A stretch of DNA of 64,000 nt from Mucilaginibacter xinganensis (GCF_002257585.1 NZ_CP022743.1:1364001-1428000), one strand, 5' to 3'; numbered from the stretch's first letter, positions 1-8,325 are shown. Program-made: numbers and translations. The notes: generated from the sequence alone by a model not told the origin.

Positions 1-205
1 TAAGTTTGCTGCGCGATCTGAAAAAAGTAGCCCTCGAAAGGTGCAGATCAGCCATTACTTTGGCGTTATTCCGTTTAAAGGGGTTTATCCAGTTGGTGCT
101 GTTACAAACTTCCAGCAGGTAAAAGTACAGGGCTGTATCGGTACTGTTTAAGGCGTGCTTATTGTGCAGCAGCCAAAAGCCTTTTATTTGTGCAATGTAG
201 TTCAT
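1..205 (-). CDS. Phage/plasmid-type helix-turn-helix replication protein, N-terminal part (runs off window)
   Basis: Reading leftward from the ATG at 205-203, 68 codons remain open to the window edge. The translation begins MNYIAQIKGFWLLHN and continues through ALYFYLLEVCNSTNW, NPFKR and LHLSRATFFRSR. This pattern is typical of Bacteroidota phage or mobile-element proteins with an N-terminal winged-helix domain related to DnaD-like replication initiators. It lies downstream of two other leftward genes and a divergent S24 repressor, which fits an early gene of an integrated element. The C-terminus, and any attached domain, is outside the window. Function is inferred from the pattern only. Confidence 0.7.
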   Translation of the reverse strand, partial: MNYIAQIKGFWLLHNKHALNSTDTALYFYLLEVCNSTNWINPFKRNNAKVMADLHLSRATFFRSRSKL

Positions 206-277
206 TTGATTTGGGATGTCAGATTTTCTAATTCGGATTTATGTATTATGTTTTTTATGCTAATTGGCATATATGGA

Positions 278-700
278 TCAATGTAAAACCATATCATCGC
301 CCAGGGTTTGGCTTTCAATTAACTGGGTAAGCAACAGCCTGAGCACGGTATCGCGGGTATGCTGCTGTTCGTATAGCGAGGCATCGTCCTGGTACCAGCG
401 GATAGGGGAATTGATCTCTATCCTGTCTTTATACACATAGTTTTTTGTTGGGTGCATTTGTGAGCCCTCGTAGCTGTTTAGCTGTTCCTCTTTTATAATT
501 TTAGCGAATTGTTTTGCCGGGATGTCCACCTGCAGGCATTCGTCAAGCGTGTTCTTAAAATCGTGCTTGTCTTCCAGCCAAAGGGTTAGTGTTTCTTCAG
601 TAAGGTCGTGGTCGGCAATGGTGATGCGGTTGTAATCGTAATCAACCGAGATGATGAGCCACCACAGTTTGTCTTTCAGTTTTTGAGAGATCTTTATCAT
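278..700 (-). CDS. Hypothetical protein in phage-like module
   Basis: A 140-residue protein I do not recognise. It has no signal peptide or membrane segment. The N-terminus is hydrophobic and aromatic (KLWWLIISVDYDYN), the middle acidic with alternating charge, and the C-terminus predicted helical. It runs in the same direction as the truncated gene at 1-205, with about 70 bases between. A copy of the ATGGTCGATGG repeat begins about 13 bases upstream of its start. The position suggests an early gene of an integrated element or a domesticated relic. Confidence 0.6.
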   Translation of the reverse strand: MIKISQKLKDKLWWLIISVDYDYNRITIADHDLTEETLTLWLEDKHDFKNTLDECLQVDIPAKQFAKIIKEEQLNSYEGSQMHPTKNYVYKDRIEINSPIRWYQDDASLYEQQHTRDTVLRLLLTQLIESQTLGDDMVLH

Positions 701-712
701 TGTTGTTGGGTT

Positions 713-800
713 AGTCCATGGTCGATGGTCAATAGACCATGGTATGTTATTGAATTTAGTTATGCATATTTAAGCTATGGACTATGGTCCGTCGACTATC
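713..800. repeat. ATGGTCGATGG-family repeat pair
   Basis: Two related copies in opposite orientation lie at about 713-742 (contains CCATGGTCGATGGTC) and 774-800 (contains CTATGGACTATGGTCC), with about 31 AT-rich bases between them. The same family flanks the four-helix-bundle gene at 35297-35776. It is a short interspersed repeat able to fold into hairpins. Confidence 0.65.
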
Positions 801-806
801 GTCTCT

Positions 807-995
807 TCAACGAAACTTCGGCATCCAGCCGGGCAGGTACTTTTGAATGGCTTCAATTTCATGGCTAAAATTAATGCACACTTGCTGGTAGGCCCGGTAG
901 CGCAGCAGCGCCTCGTTTTCGGGTTCCTGCTGGTGCGAGCGGCTTTGCTGAGGGTTGGTATGGGTTTTAGCGATAGCGGAGTAGGCGAGGTGCAT
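807..995 (-). CDS. Small hypothetical protein, start uncertain or lost
   Basis: The 62 residues from the ATG at 995 end in EIEAIQKYLPGWMPKFR, a pattern that looks protein-like. The frame stays open upstream for 33 more codons, to a stop at 1097-1095. That stretch also reads like protein (KNYAFKYFNLTGAPGHRK) but has no ATG, GTG or TTG. Either the true start is the ATG at 995, or a longer ancestor has lost its start. It sits divergent from the S24 repressor, where phage early or Cro-like genes usually lie, but no helix-turn-helix is evident. Confidence 0.45.
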   Translation of the reverse strand: MHLAYSAIAKTHTNPQQSRSHQQEPENEALLRYRAYQQVCINFSHEIEAIQKYLPGWMPKFR

Positions 996-1158
996 AAGCT
1001 GAAGTAGTTTGCGATGCCCGGGAGCACCTGTTAAATTAAAATATTTAAAAGCGTAATTTTTTTTGTGCCGGGTTATACCGCCGGCGGCCTTGGTTTATAT
1101 TCTGTATATTCTTTATGCATTGTTTGGATTTTTAATAAATTTAAAATATCTTAGTGAA

Positions 1159-1176
1159 ATATTGTGATACAAATAT
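1159..1176. promoter_or_regulatory. Candidate operator upstream of S24 repressor
   Basis: The imperfect palindrome ATATTGTGATACAAATAT lies in the very AT-rich divergent region, about 53 bases before the repressor start. TTGT and ACAA form the inner arms around GAT. A repressor operator here is an inference from position and symmetry. Confidence 0.3.
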
Positions 1177-1228
1177 AAAGAAATATCTGTATTTAAATAA
1201 AGAAAAAATAAAAATATTTTTTATTGTT

Positions 1229-1930
1229 ATGGATGAGCAGGCAAAACCCAATAAAATTAAAACCATAAGGCCCGAAACGCTGGAGTTTATTATACTTTAT
1301 AACCAGCTTCGTGGTAAGGCGTTCAATGGCAATGCGGAACTTGCCGAGGCGCTGGGGTTTAACTCGCCGAGTTCAATTACGGAGATAATAAAGAGCCGGC
1401 AAAACATTGATCCAGAAAAATTAAAGATATTTAAAGAAAAATACAGTGATTTCTTGCTCGCTAAGAAAAATACAGCTTATTCTGAGACTTCGGTAGCAAA
1501 ACGGGTATTTGAGGGCATCCCGATGTATGAAATAATTGCTACCGCATCGGGTGTTGAGGTTTATAACGATATTAATGACACGCGGCCGGTTGGGCACATG
1601 AACTTTCCGGGTATTGAGGAATGCGACTTTGCGCTGCCGGTGTGGGGCCACTCTATGTACCCTTACCTGGAGAATGGCTGCTGGGTGGCGCTCAAAATAA
1701 TTCATGATAAAAAGATCCTGCCCGGCGAGGTGTATTATATTGAATGGGGCGACTACCGCATGTACAAGCGCCTGCTGGTTGGCGATAATGACGACGAGGT
1801 GATTGCCCATTCAGACAATGTTACCGAAATGGTAGGCAGCCGCCTTAAATACGCGCCCTTCGTTATTAAAATTGAAGAAATTAAAAAGCTGTGCCTGGTG
1901 AAGGACATTCACAAGAAACATAATCATTAG
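1229..1930 (+). CDS. XRE/S24-type phage-like repressor (LexA/CI fold)
   Basis: A 233-residue repressor. Residues about 10-75 form a helix-turn-helix-like domain (AELAEALGF, SSITEIIKS). The C-terminal half is an S24 peptidase domain with the Ser-Lys pair characteristic of self-cleaving LexA/CI proteins: S142 in VWGHSMYPYL and K180 in YRMYKRLL. The ATG at 1229 is preferred over one 25 codons upstream, because the upstream part is AT-rich and low in complexity. It is divergent from the leftward phage-like genes and probably represses them. A DNA-damage trigger is known for the family but not shown here. Confidence 0.85.
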   Translation: MDEQAKPNKIKTIRPETLEFIILYNQLRGKAFNGNAELAEALGFNSPSSITEIIKSRQNIDPEKLKIFKEKYSDFLLAKKNTAYSETSVAKRVFEGIPMYEIIATASGVEVYNDINDTRPVGHMNFPGIEECDFALPVWGHSMYPYLENGCWVALKIIHDKKILPGEVYYIEWGDYRMYKRLLVGDNDDEVIAHSDNVTEMVGSRLKYAPFVIKIEEIKKLCLVKDIHKKHNH

Positions 1931-2249
1931 GAAAGGATTAGCGGCTGGGGATAATTACAACCTAAAACATTACATTTTAATCATTAGCCTCATTTATAAA
2001 TTCAATAAGCACATGGGCCACAAGCCAGGGACACTTGCGGCAGCGGAGGACAGTAGAGCAGCCCTGCCCCAAAGCTACAACACCTAAAGTTCAACTACTC
2101 AAAAGCAATATCCCCATATAATTAAAAAAAAATACTGCCCGGCAGATAACCTGCCGGGCAGTATTTTTAATTTGTAAGTGGAGTTTTTATTTGCTCTGCA
2201 ATTAGTTAAAACGCCAAAATAGGCGAATTATTAATCCATTATTGCAGAC
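1931..2249. other. Gene-poor intergenic region between convergent genes
   Basis: There is no supported gene in these 319 bases. The stretch holds a 16-base motif CTTGCGGCAGCGGAGG at 2034-2049, which recurs at 43814-43829, and the strong hairpin at 2128-2168. Confidence 0.6.
2128..2168. terminator. Bidirectional rho-independent terminator
   Basis: An 18-bp perfect stem (GC core ACTGCCCGGCAG) with a 5-base loop is flanked by A-rich sequence on the left and T-rich on the right. It lies between the converging repressor and DUF5777 genes, so it can end transcription in both directions. Confidence 0.85.
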
Positions 2250-3176
2250 CTAAAAATTCCATAGCCTTGAAATATTAAAGCCAATTAAAAACTGCCCTCT
2301 TTTGTAATCGTTCTGGTTATACAGGTTGTTGTTTTGCGGTATTAATGAGCTGTAGTTGCCAAAGAATATTTCAAAATCGTGACCGCTGGTCTTCATCTCA
2401 ATCCCGAAGCTGATACCCGGGTGCGGGTTGTCGGCGGGGTGTTGGGTAAGGGGCTGGTCGTAGTTTACAATAATTGCGCTGCCGTCAGATATTTTATACC
2501 GGCCTGCCACCGAAACAGCAAAGTGGTCATTTTTCCATTTCGGCTGCACTTTTCCGGCATCGTCCAGGTACCCTTCCAGGTTGTTGAAGTGCGACATGCT
2601 CGGGCTTACCTGTACCGAAAACTTTTCATTAACCTTTCGGGCAATAATGATCTGGTTGAAAAAGCTAAACCTGTCCGACGCGTTTACAAACAGCGTGGTA
2701 GCATCTTTTGCGCGGGTATCCATGGCTGCATTGCCGTAATAGGTAATACTAACGGGTATGGCACCATCTTTTGTTTGCTTTATGATGGCGTATTTAAGGT
2801 TCCCGTCAACTATCATGTTTTCATTAGTAACGCCGAAACCTACCTGCAGGTTATTTATTGGCGTGTAACTAAATCCAAGCCGCATGGTAGCGCCTCCAAA
2901 CAAACCGTACAGGTTTGAAATCCCCTTTTTTATGGTACCGAACCTGTGCTGAATATCAAACTCAAACGTTCCTTTTATGGGCACCATTACACTTTGGTTA
3001 TCTATCAGTAAGTTACCTTCAAAAGTGTTTTTTACGTATGATTTCTTTTTAACAGCAGTTGATACGGCTGTTGAATCCTGCGCCATTAAGCGGCCAAAAC
3101 TGCCGCAAAGCACAATCACCAGGCATATCGTTGCCAAACGGGTAATTGATGAAGGACATATATATTGTTTTTTCAT
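2250..3176 (-). CDS. DUF5777-like outer-membrane beta-barrel protein
   Basis: A 308-residue secreted protein with a signal peptide ending near LMAQD. The body has alternating amphipathic strands and ends in an aromatic residue (SRLWNF), as outer-membrane barrels do. Patterns such as FEFDIQHRFGTI, NLYGLFGGA and LQVGFGVTNEN resemble DUF5777. It is the last gene of a leftward three-gene operon, 11 bases after a heme-type lipoprotein gene. It may be the outer-membrane partner of the two upstream heme-type lipoproteins; that role is inferred from context. Confidence 0.75.
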   Translation of the reverse strand: MKKQYICPSSITRLATICLVIVLCGSFGRLMAQDSTAVSTAVKKKSYVKNTFEGNLLIDNQSVMVPIKGTFEFDIQHRFGTIKKGISNLYGLFGGATMRLGFSYTPINNLQVGFGVTNENMIVDGNLKYAIIKQTKDGAIPVSITYYGNAAMDTRAKDATTLFVNASDRFSFFNQIIIARKVNEKFSVQVSPSMSHFNNLEGYLDDAGKVQPKWKNDHFAVSVAGRYKISDGSAIIVNYDQPLTQHPADNPHPGISFGIEMKTSGHDFEIFFGNYSSLIPQNNNLYNQNDYKRGQFLIGFNISRLWNF

Positions 3177-3187
3177 GAGTTGGGTTT

Positions 3188-3586
3188 TTAATTGTTTTTA
3201 GCGCCCTGTTTGATCCATGCAAGCATTTTGGCGTTTAAATTTGATGGATTATTTGCACTGCCAAGTGGCATGGAAACTGCCTTTTTACCCGTGATCCATA
3301 AATACACATCACTTTTTTCGGGCGTGCTGGTATTGATCAGGCTGCCGCCGGTTAAAACAGTGTAAGCTGTTGCCGCAGATAAATTAGGGGCCACCGGACC
3401 GCTATGGCATCCGCTTATTGCACAGCTGCTGGTTAGTATAGGCTGAATGTCTTTTGAAAAACTTACGGGCGTGGTTATTGCGGGCGAATTGTCTTCAAGT
3501 ACAGTTGTAGTTTTAGTACAGCTATATATGGTGAACGTTAATTGCGCAGCCACTATAAACCCTATTATTTTTATTTTTTTTGACAT
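3188..3586 (-). CDS. Cytochrome c-like lipoprotein with CX4CH motif
   Basis: A 132-residue lipoprotein with lipobox cysteine C23 (TIYSC). The domain begins FSKDIQPILTSSC and resembles small planctomycete-type cytochrome c domains common in Bacteroidota. The heme-type motif is C55-AISG-C60-H61, with four residues between the cysteines instead of the canonical two. A likely distal methionine lies in VSMPLGS. It is translated with the gene at 3626 upstream and the barrel downstream. Covalent heme attachment is probable but unproven given the spacing. Confidence 0.75.
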   Translation of the reverse strand: MSKKIKIIGFIVAAQLTFTIYSCTKTTTVLEDNSPAITTPVSFSKDIQPILTSSCAISGCHSGPVAPNLSAATAYTVLTGGSLINTSTPEKSDVYLWITGKKAVSMPLGSANNPSNLNAKMLAWIKQGAKNN

Positions 3587-3625
3587 GATCTTTATTTTTT
3601 AGCTTATGAAAAGAACTGCCAGGTA

Positions 3626-4957
3626 TTACTTCTTAAAGGTTAAAGTAAGATTTGGTTGAATACCGTGTTGATTGTTTGATTTGTTCCATATAGCAAACCC
3701 AAATTGCTGATCTTTTAAGCCAGACATGTCAACGTCTTGTTTCAGGCCATCACTTGTTTTTAACAGGCGTTTGTATTCTACAATCCAGCCCGTGCCGGTG
3801 TAAATTGCGGCGCCTGTAATATCAGCCCTGGCGCCCAAAAGTGGTGAGGCAATATAACTTGGGAAACATTTAGGGCCATCGCCACCTAAAACGGCGTCGC
3901 CGGTACGCTGGTAATCAGTACCTGAGTTAGGGTCAATTGAACCACCGTTATAAGTTAATACCCCGGTTGAACTTACGCCGGTAATTTTTACAGCTTTGCC
4001 GCCTGCAAGGGTATCAGTAGCCAATACATAATAATAGTTATCGCCATTGGGCAGTATCCACATAGGTACGCTTACTTTACTGCCGGTACCGTCTAATTTT
4101 AAAGTTTGTTTGTTATTTAAAGCGCCTTGTGCCGGGGCCACTGTATAGGTTGGGGCATAAGGGAAATTTGCTGAGGTACCTGTTACCACAAGCCCGTCAA
4201 CATGGCGGCCATTTCCTGAACCACCCACCAAACCGGTTACGCCTGGTCCGCCGGCCCAATCCTGATAATCATCATCAATTTGTTTAAAAACAATGTCGCG
4301 GGATAAATGCCCCCACCACATATCAATTTTTTCGCTTGCGCCATTGGTATAGTGGTTGCCCTCGCCTGCATTTGATACTTGAACAGCGGGGTTAACAGAA
4401 TAATTGGTATAAGGGGTAAATATGTGGCAGCTTGCATAGCAGGTTTGCGTTAAAAACAATGGTGTTGAATTGTCAATGTTCCATAACATGGCAAATTTAT
4501 CTTCGCCAAAACCGTCTCTGGTAACGTTACCGTTCGAGTCGAATTTTTTGCTGGTAGGTTCCTGTGCCCAAAGCTGTGTTGCGGGGTCAAAATACCAGGT
4601 AGCAACAAAAACGCTTTTGTCGGCATCGGCCCATTCTGCTAAAAAGTAAACATATTTATCATCGTACATTGACCGTAAGGTTGCCGGGTATTGCTGCCCG
4701 TTATAACCCGTGAACAATCCATTACCCGGGTACGGAACCGCGGGCGTGAAATTCAATTTAGGCGCACTGTTCCACGCCGACTCAATACTGCCGTCGATAT
4801 TAGGCGCTGTTGAGGTTTTAACTGATACAAGGGTAGTTGTGCTGGCTCCGGAGGTAGGTATAATTACCTGGTCCTTTTTGGTACAGCTTACCAAGTAGCC
4901 CATTACACAGGTTAGTGTAGCTACTACCCAAAATTTTCTGCTTTGTAGAAATTTCAT
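3626..4957 (-). CDS. Ethylbenzene-dehydrogenase-type heme-binding lipoprotein
   Basis: A 443-residue lipoprotein with lipobox cysteine C25 (YLVSC). The order DGSIESAWNSAP, YDDKYVYFLAEWAD, DKFAMLWNID and TGWIVEYKR fits the beta-sandwich EB_dh/DOMON-like heme domain family. An extra heme-type motif, C173-YAS-C177-H178 (CX3CH), sits in an insertion near LTQTCYASCHIF. As the first gene of the operon it probably supplies a surface or periplasmic redox protein acting with the small cytochrome and barrel downstream. The substrate is unknown. Confidence 0.75.
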   Translation of the reverse strand: MKFLQSRKFWVVATLTCVMGYLVSCTKKDQVIIPTSGASTTTLVSVKTSTAPNIDGSIESAWNSAPKLNFTPAVPYPGNGLFTGYNGQQYPATLRSMYDDKYVYFLAEWADADKSVFVATWYFDPATQLWAQEPTSKKFDSNGNVTRDGFGEDKFAMLWNIDNSTPLFLTQTCYASCHIFTPYTNYSVNPAVQVSNAGEGNHYTNGASEKIDMWWGHLSRDIVFKQIDDDYQDWAGGPGVTGLVGGSGNGRHVDGLVVTGTSANFPYAPTYTVAPAQGALNNKQTLKLDGTGSKVSVPMWILPNGDNYYYVLATDTLAGGKAVKITGVSSTGVLTYNGGSIDPNSGTDYQRTGDAVLGGDGPKCFPSYIASPLLGARADITGAAIYTGTGWIVEYKRLLKTSDGLKQDVDMSGLKDQQFGFAIWNKSNNQHGIQPNLTLTFKK

Positions 4958-5372
4958 AATTGCTTTTTATTAGGTGACTTAGATAGTCCGTTAACTGCCG
5001 CAAGCTACAACTGTATTTTTGACATAAATATGACACTTGTCACTTATAAAAATGACCCTATGTAATAAAAGCACAGTGGATGCGTTTTTAAATGTTTTTT
5101 TGGCGGAACGCAGGCTTTTGGGGGATAATCCGGTATTTTTAATTTGCCTTGAGATTAGGGGGAGAAATAATATAAAATACTCTTTTTGATTTAAATTCCA
5201 TAAACGAATTCTTTAACATTGAGCCAAATGAGCTTTCGAAACTGGTTAAATTTATTTGTCAACCCCAACCTTAACAGCAAAAATAATCTTCCCAACTTTT
5301 CCAGCTCCCGCTCCACTTATTTCGTTAATTATCAGTAGTATTGGTAAACCAATTATCTAAATCACGTTTGTT
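4958..5372. other. Intergenic region with palindromic operator candidate
   Basis: This is 415 bases between divergent genes with no supported gene. The palindrome TGACACTTGTCA at 5031-5042 has five-base arms TGACA and TGTCA, and a further TGACA lies 10 bases to its left. It resembles Crp/Fnr-family sites and lies about 75 bases upstream of the heme-lipoprotein operon, suggesting redox control. Only a 36-codon unsupported open frame occurs in the rest. Confidence 0.35.
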
Positions 5373-5708
5373 ATGAAATACTACATTGAGGCATGGAGCG
5401 CCCGGCAGTTGTGGCTGGATCTGGCACAGGAAGAAAGAGGCGCTTACATGGCGCAGCTTGCCCCGGCAATACAACAACTCATTGACCAAGGAGTGGAAAT
5501 AATAAGCTGGGGTGCCAATGATGCCGATACAGATAAGCGGCTGAACTATGATTTTTTTGCCATCTGGAAGTTCCCGTCTGACGAGGTGGCCAAAGGCTTT
5601 GAAGCGATGGTTGGCGCCGCCGGCTGGCACAATTATTTTGAACAGCAAAACCTGAAAGGTGACCCGGCCAGTCCGCAGGACATTATAGGGAAGCTTATTA
5701 GTATGTAG
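5373..5708 (+). CDS. Small DUF6616-like protein
   Basis: A 111-residue soluble protein opening MKYYIEAWSARQLWLDL. WGANDAD and YDFFAIWKFP follow, a pattern I associate with DUF6616, which probably has a dimeric alpha/beta-barrel (ferredoxin-like) fold. It has no signal peptide. The start ATG follows a short AT-rich leader. No neighbour points to a pathway. The family assignment rests on recall of the sequence pattern. Confidence 0.6.
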   Translation: MKYYIEAWSARQLWLDLAQEERGAYMAQLAPAIQQLIDQGVEIISWGANDADTDKRLNYDFFAIWKFPSDEVAKGFEAMVGAAGWHNYFEQQNLKGDPASPQDIIGKLISM

Positions 5709-5712
5709 GTAG

Positions 5713-5774
5713 AAGTCCGGAAGAAAAATGGGAAATATAGGCTTTCAGCCGCTAATTACTTATCTTTCGGACTT
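5713..5774. repeat. AAGTCCGGAAG inverted-repeat element
   Basis: AAGTCCGGAAG at 5713-5723 pairs with CTTTCGGACTT at 5764-5774 (10 of 11 matching). The same short family occurs at 41849-41885 and at 49363-49489, each between genes. Confidence 0.5.
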
Positions 5775-5795
5775 GCTGACTTTACCCGCCAGGAT

Positions 5796-6254
5796 ATGAT
5801 CCCGACCAAATACCCATACAGCCTGAGTTTTAGCCTCGCCAGTTTTTTGGTGATGCTGGCATTAATGCTATTGTTGCTTACCAACGTGTTAGGCAGTAGC
5901 AGTAAGGCCGGCTGGCTGGTTTACGGCCTGTTTGTAATAGTTTTTATTTTGGTGGGCGCTTTGCTGATTGTAAAACGCATTGTACCGGCCATTAAAGGCA
6001 ACACGGCGCTGGAGCTGAACGAAACCTGCATTATTGACTACATCCGCAACATCACTATCGACTGGAAAGATATCAGCCAGATCAGTATGGTGCATGGCAG
6101 AAGCTCGGCACAGATCAGGGTCAGCCTGAAATGGGTGTCGGATCATGGCAGCGAAATAACCATTCCACTACGCTTTGTTAAAGGGAACGATAACGATATT
6201 TATAATACCGTAAACGCTTATTTTAACAGGGCAGCTGGCGATATCGTTTTATAA
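5796..6254 (+). CDS. Membrane protein with two TM segments and PH-like domain
   Basis: A 152-residue protein with two transmembrane helices (about 12-32 and 42-65). A soluble domain follows with ALELNETCIIDYIRNITIDWKDISQ, the strand pattern of STM3941-like or bacterial PH-like domains found in small inner-membrane proteins. The next gene, read from its preferred start at 6324, lies 70 bases downstream on the same strand, so the two may be co-transcribed. Function is unknown. Confidence 0.6.
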   Translation: MIPTKYPYSLSFSLASFLVMLALMLLLLTNVLGSSSKAGWLVYGLFVIVFILVGALLIVKRIVPAIKGNTALELNETCIIDYIRNITIDWKDISQISMVHGRSSAQIRVSLKWVSDHGSEITIPLRFVKGNDNDIYNTVNAYFNRAAGDIVL

Positions 6255-6323
6255 TATTATTTTTGGTTGGGCGACGGTAATTTGCTGCAGCTCAATAGTT
6301 ACCTGTACCTTAAAACACCTGTT

Positions 6324-7097
6324 ATGGCAGCCAGCACAATTGATGATGTACTTACCCAACTGGAAAGCGTTATTGCCGAAAGCATAAAAACCAACAGCCG
6401 GATGGGGTATTTTGCGGCCCTGTATTATAAGGTAACCGCCAGCGTAAAGGATGGGATTGCAAAGGGGCAGTTTGAAGACGGCGCCCGCATGGAGCAGTTT
6501 GATGTGGTGTTTGCCAGCCGTTACCTGGATGCTTTAAGCGCCTGGAAAAACAAGCAGCCGCTGTCGCTGTCGTGGCAGGTGGCGTTCCAGGCTACTGAAA
6601 GTTCGTCGGCGCTGTTGTTGCAGCAACTGCTGCTGGGTATGAATGCGCACATTAACCTTGACCTGGGCATTGCCGCGGCAGAGGTTTCGGGCGGGCAGAT
6701 GGACGGCGTAAAAAAAGATTTCGACGCCATAAATACCATCATCTCGGCCTTAACTTACCAGGTGATGAATGACATTGACCGGATGTCGCCCCTGCTATCA
6801 TTACTGGGGCTGCACTACAACAACCAAACTTCTATCCTGATCCAATTCAGTATTGATAACGCACGCGACGGCGCCTGGTGCTTTGCCGAAGACCTGATCA
6901 CCAGGCAAGGTGCAGCTTACGCAGCCTGTATTGGCCAGCGCGACCAAACCATAAGAAAACTTGCCGACGGACTGATCCACATGCAGGGTTTTATGCGCTT
7001 TACTGTTTGGGTGATCCACCTGTTTGAGTGGAAAAGCCCTTCGAGAATTACCAGGGCATTGCACGAAGATGGCAAGGCGAAAATTGTGGTGCGCTAA
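6324..7097 (+). CDS. DUF5995 family protein
   Basis: A 257-residue, mainly helical cytoplasmic protein starting MAASTIDDVLTQLE. Features typical of DUF5995 are ESIKTNSRMGYFAALYYKVT, FDVVFASRYLDAL, LLLGMNAHINLDLGIAA and the late SIDNARDGAWCFAEDL. I chose the ATG at 6324; a TTG at 6267 would add 19 residues that do not resemble the family start. The biochemical role is unknown. The conserved His/Asn/Asp cluster around GMNAHINLDL could be an active or metal site. Confidence 0.75.
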   Translation: MAASTIDDVLTQLESVIAESIKTNSRMGYFAALYYKVTASVKDGIAKGQFEDGARMEQFDVVFASRYLDALSAWKNKQPLSLSWQVAFQATESSSALLLQQLLLGMNAHINLDLGIAAAEVSGGQMDGVKKDFDAINTIISALTYQVMNDIDRMSPLLSLLGLHYNNQTSILIQFSIDNARDGAWCFAEDLITRQGAAYAACIGQRDQTIRKLADGLIHMQGFMRFTVWVIHLFEWKSPSRITRALHEDGKAKIVVR

Positions 7098-7144
7098 ATT
7101 GATTCCGCATTAAGAAAAGGGTTATTAAATATTAATTACACAAA

Positions 7145-7753
7145 ATGAATTGGATAAAAAAGTGGATGTTTTGCCTATTGCCATTTATGCTGACATTAAC
7201 TACGGGCTTCGGGCAAAAAACTGCTGATACAGTAGTAAATTACCTTGGCACAGGTGAAATAATAACCATTAATAAGCTGGAGTATAAGTTATCATGGAGC
7301 GCGCACCCGGTGGATAATTATTATAAGCAAGAGTATATTCCCGTTAGCGAGAAGCCGGATCAATATAAGAACATGGTGCTGGTTGAATTTTTATTGATAG
7401 ATACGCCTGCAAAAAATATAGTGAATTTAAAAGCCATTGAAATAGTTACACGAAAGAAAACCGACGCGGTGGCTAACTTTATGTTGCGGCAGAAACCTGA
7501 AACAGGTGAGTATTTACTTGACTTTATATTAAGCGCCGGCAGCGGTGATAAAGTGTCTGTAGTGGAGTTGAATGCTTATCGTTATAAAAACTATACAGAC
7601 AAAGCCGGGCATAAGGGTGTGCTGTTGTTTGCGTTAAGCAGAAGGGCTTACGGGGATGATGTAATGCCGTTTTTAAAAAATTTGAATAACGAACGGCATA
7701 ATATTACAAAGGACATTACTAAAGTAGATTTTCCAGAAGTAGCGGTAAAGTAA
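7145..7753 (+). CDS. Secreted hypothetical protein
   Basis: A 202-residue protein with a clear signal peptide (cleavage near GFGQ). The mature part is about 180 residues, mixed alpha/beta, with no cysteine and no motif I recognise (GEIITINKLEYKLSW, ILSAGSGDKVSVVELNAYRY, LLFALSRRAYG). It stands alone, 47 bases after the DUF5995 gene, in the same direction. It is probably periplasmic. Confidence 0.6.
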   Translation: MNWIKKWMFCLLPFMLTLTTGFGQKTADTVVNYLGTGEIITINKLEYKLSWSAHPVDNYYKQEYIPVSEKPDQYKNMVLVEFLLIDTPAKNIVNLKAIEIVTRKKTDAVANFMLRQKPETGEYLLDFILSAGSGDKVSVVELNAYRYKNYTDKAGHKGVLLFALSRRAYGDDVMPFLKNLNNERHNITKDITKVDFPEVAVK

Positions 7754-7824
7754 GGCGGCAATACCCGGCTTCTTATCAAACGTAATTGGGTTTAATTTTA
7801 AAATAAGTAACTATTTTTGGCGCT

Positions 7825-8325
7825 ATGATCATCCGCCTGGCTCAACTTGCCGATATTCCCCAGATCCTGAAACTTATTGCCGGCGTAGTGCCTGTTATGA
7901 ATGCTGCCGGTAATATGCAATGGGACGATACCTACCCCAATGCCGAAGTTTTTGAAAAAGATATTGCCCTTAAACAGCTTTGGGTTGCCGAACTGGAAGG
8001 CAGCGTTGCGGGTATCACCGCCATTACTACAGATCAGGAACCGGAATACGCCGAAGTTGGCTGGGATATTACCGAACCTGCAATTGTTACCCACCGGCTG
8101 GCCGTTAGCCCCAAATGCCAGGGCAGGGGAGTTGCCGCAGCGTTGCTGGTGCAGGCAGAGGTGGTAGCCATTAACCGCGGCATTAAAATATTAAGGGTTG
8201 ATACCAATACCAATAACCAGGCCACACAAAAGCTTTTCCCTAAGCTGGGTTACCAATATTCGGGCGAGATTGGCCTCGGTTTCAGGCCCGGGATGCGGTT
8301 TTTGTGCTATCAGAAGGTTTTGTAG
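7825..8325 (+). CDS. GNAT family N-acetyltransferase
   Basis: A 166-residue acetyl-CoA-dependent acyltransferase. The acetyl-CoA loop is in LAVSPKCQGRGVAAALL (Q-x-R-G-x-A type), preceded by EVGWDI and followed by RVDTNTNNQATQKLFPKLGY, the usual GNAT motif B region. The substrate cannot be read from sequence. A TATTTTTG box at 7812-7819 lies only 5 bases before the ATG, so the transcript could be nearly leaderless. Confidence 0.85.
   Translation: MIIRLAQLADIPQILKLIAGVVPVMNAAGNMQWDDTYPNAEVFEKDIALKQLWVAELEGSVAGITAITTDQEPEYAEVGWDITEPAIVTHRLAVSPKCQGRGVAAALLVQAEVVAINRGIKILRVDTNTNNQATQKLFPKLGYQYSGEIGLGFRPGMRFLCYQKVL

Noticed and set aside
1-1930. A complete prophage
   Set aside because: Only a repressor, two small genes and one truncated gene are visible; no integrase or structural genes are in the window.
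2379-2918. A 179-codon plus-strand frame opposite the DUF5777 gene
   Set aside because: It is antisense to a gene with a clear signal peptide and barrel pattern and has no recognisable domain.
5228-5338. A 36-codon frame in the gap before the DUF6616-like gene
   Set aside because: Short and Asn/Ser-rich, with no recognised pattern; could be chance.
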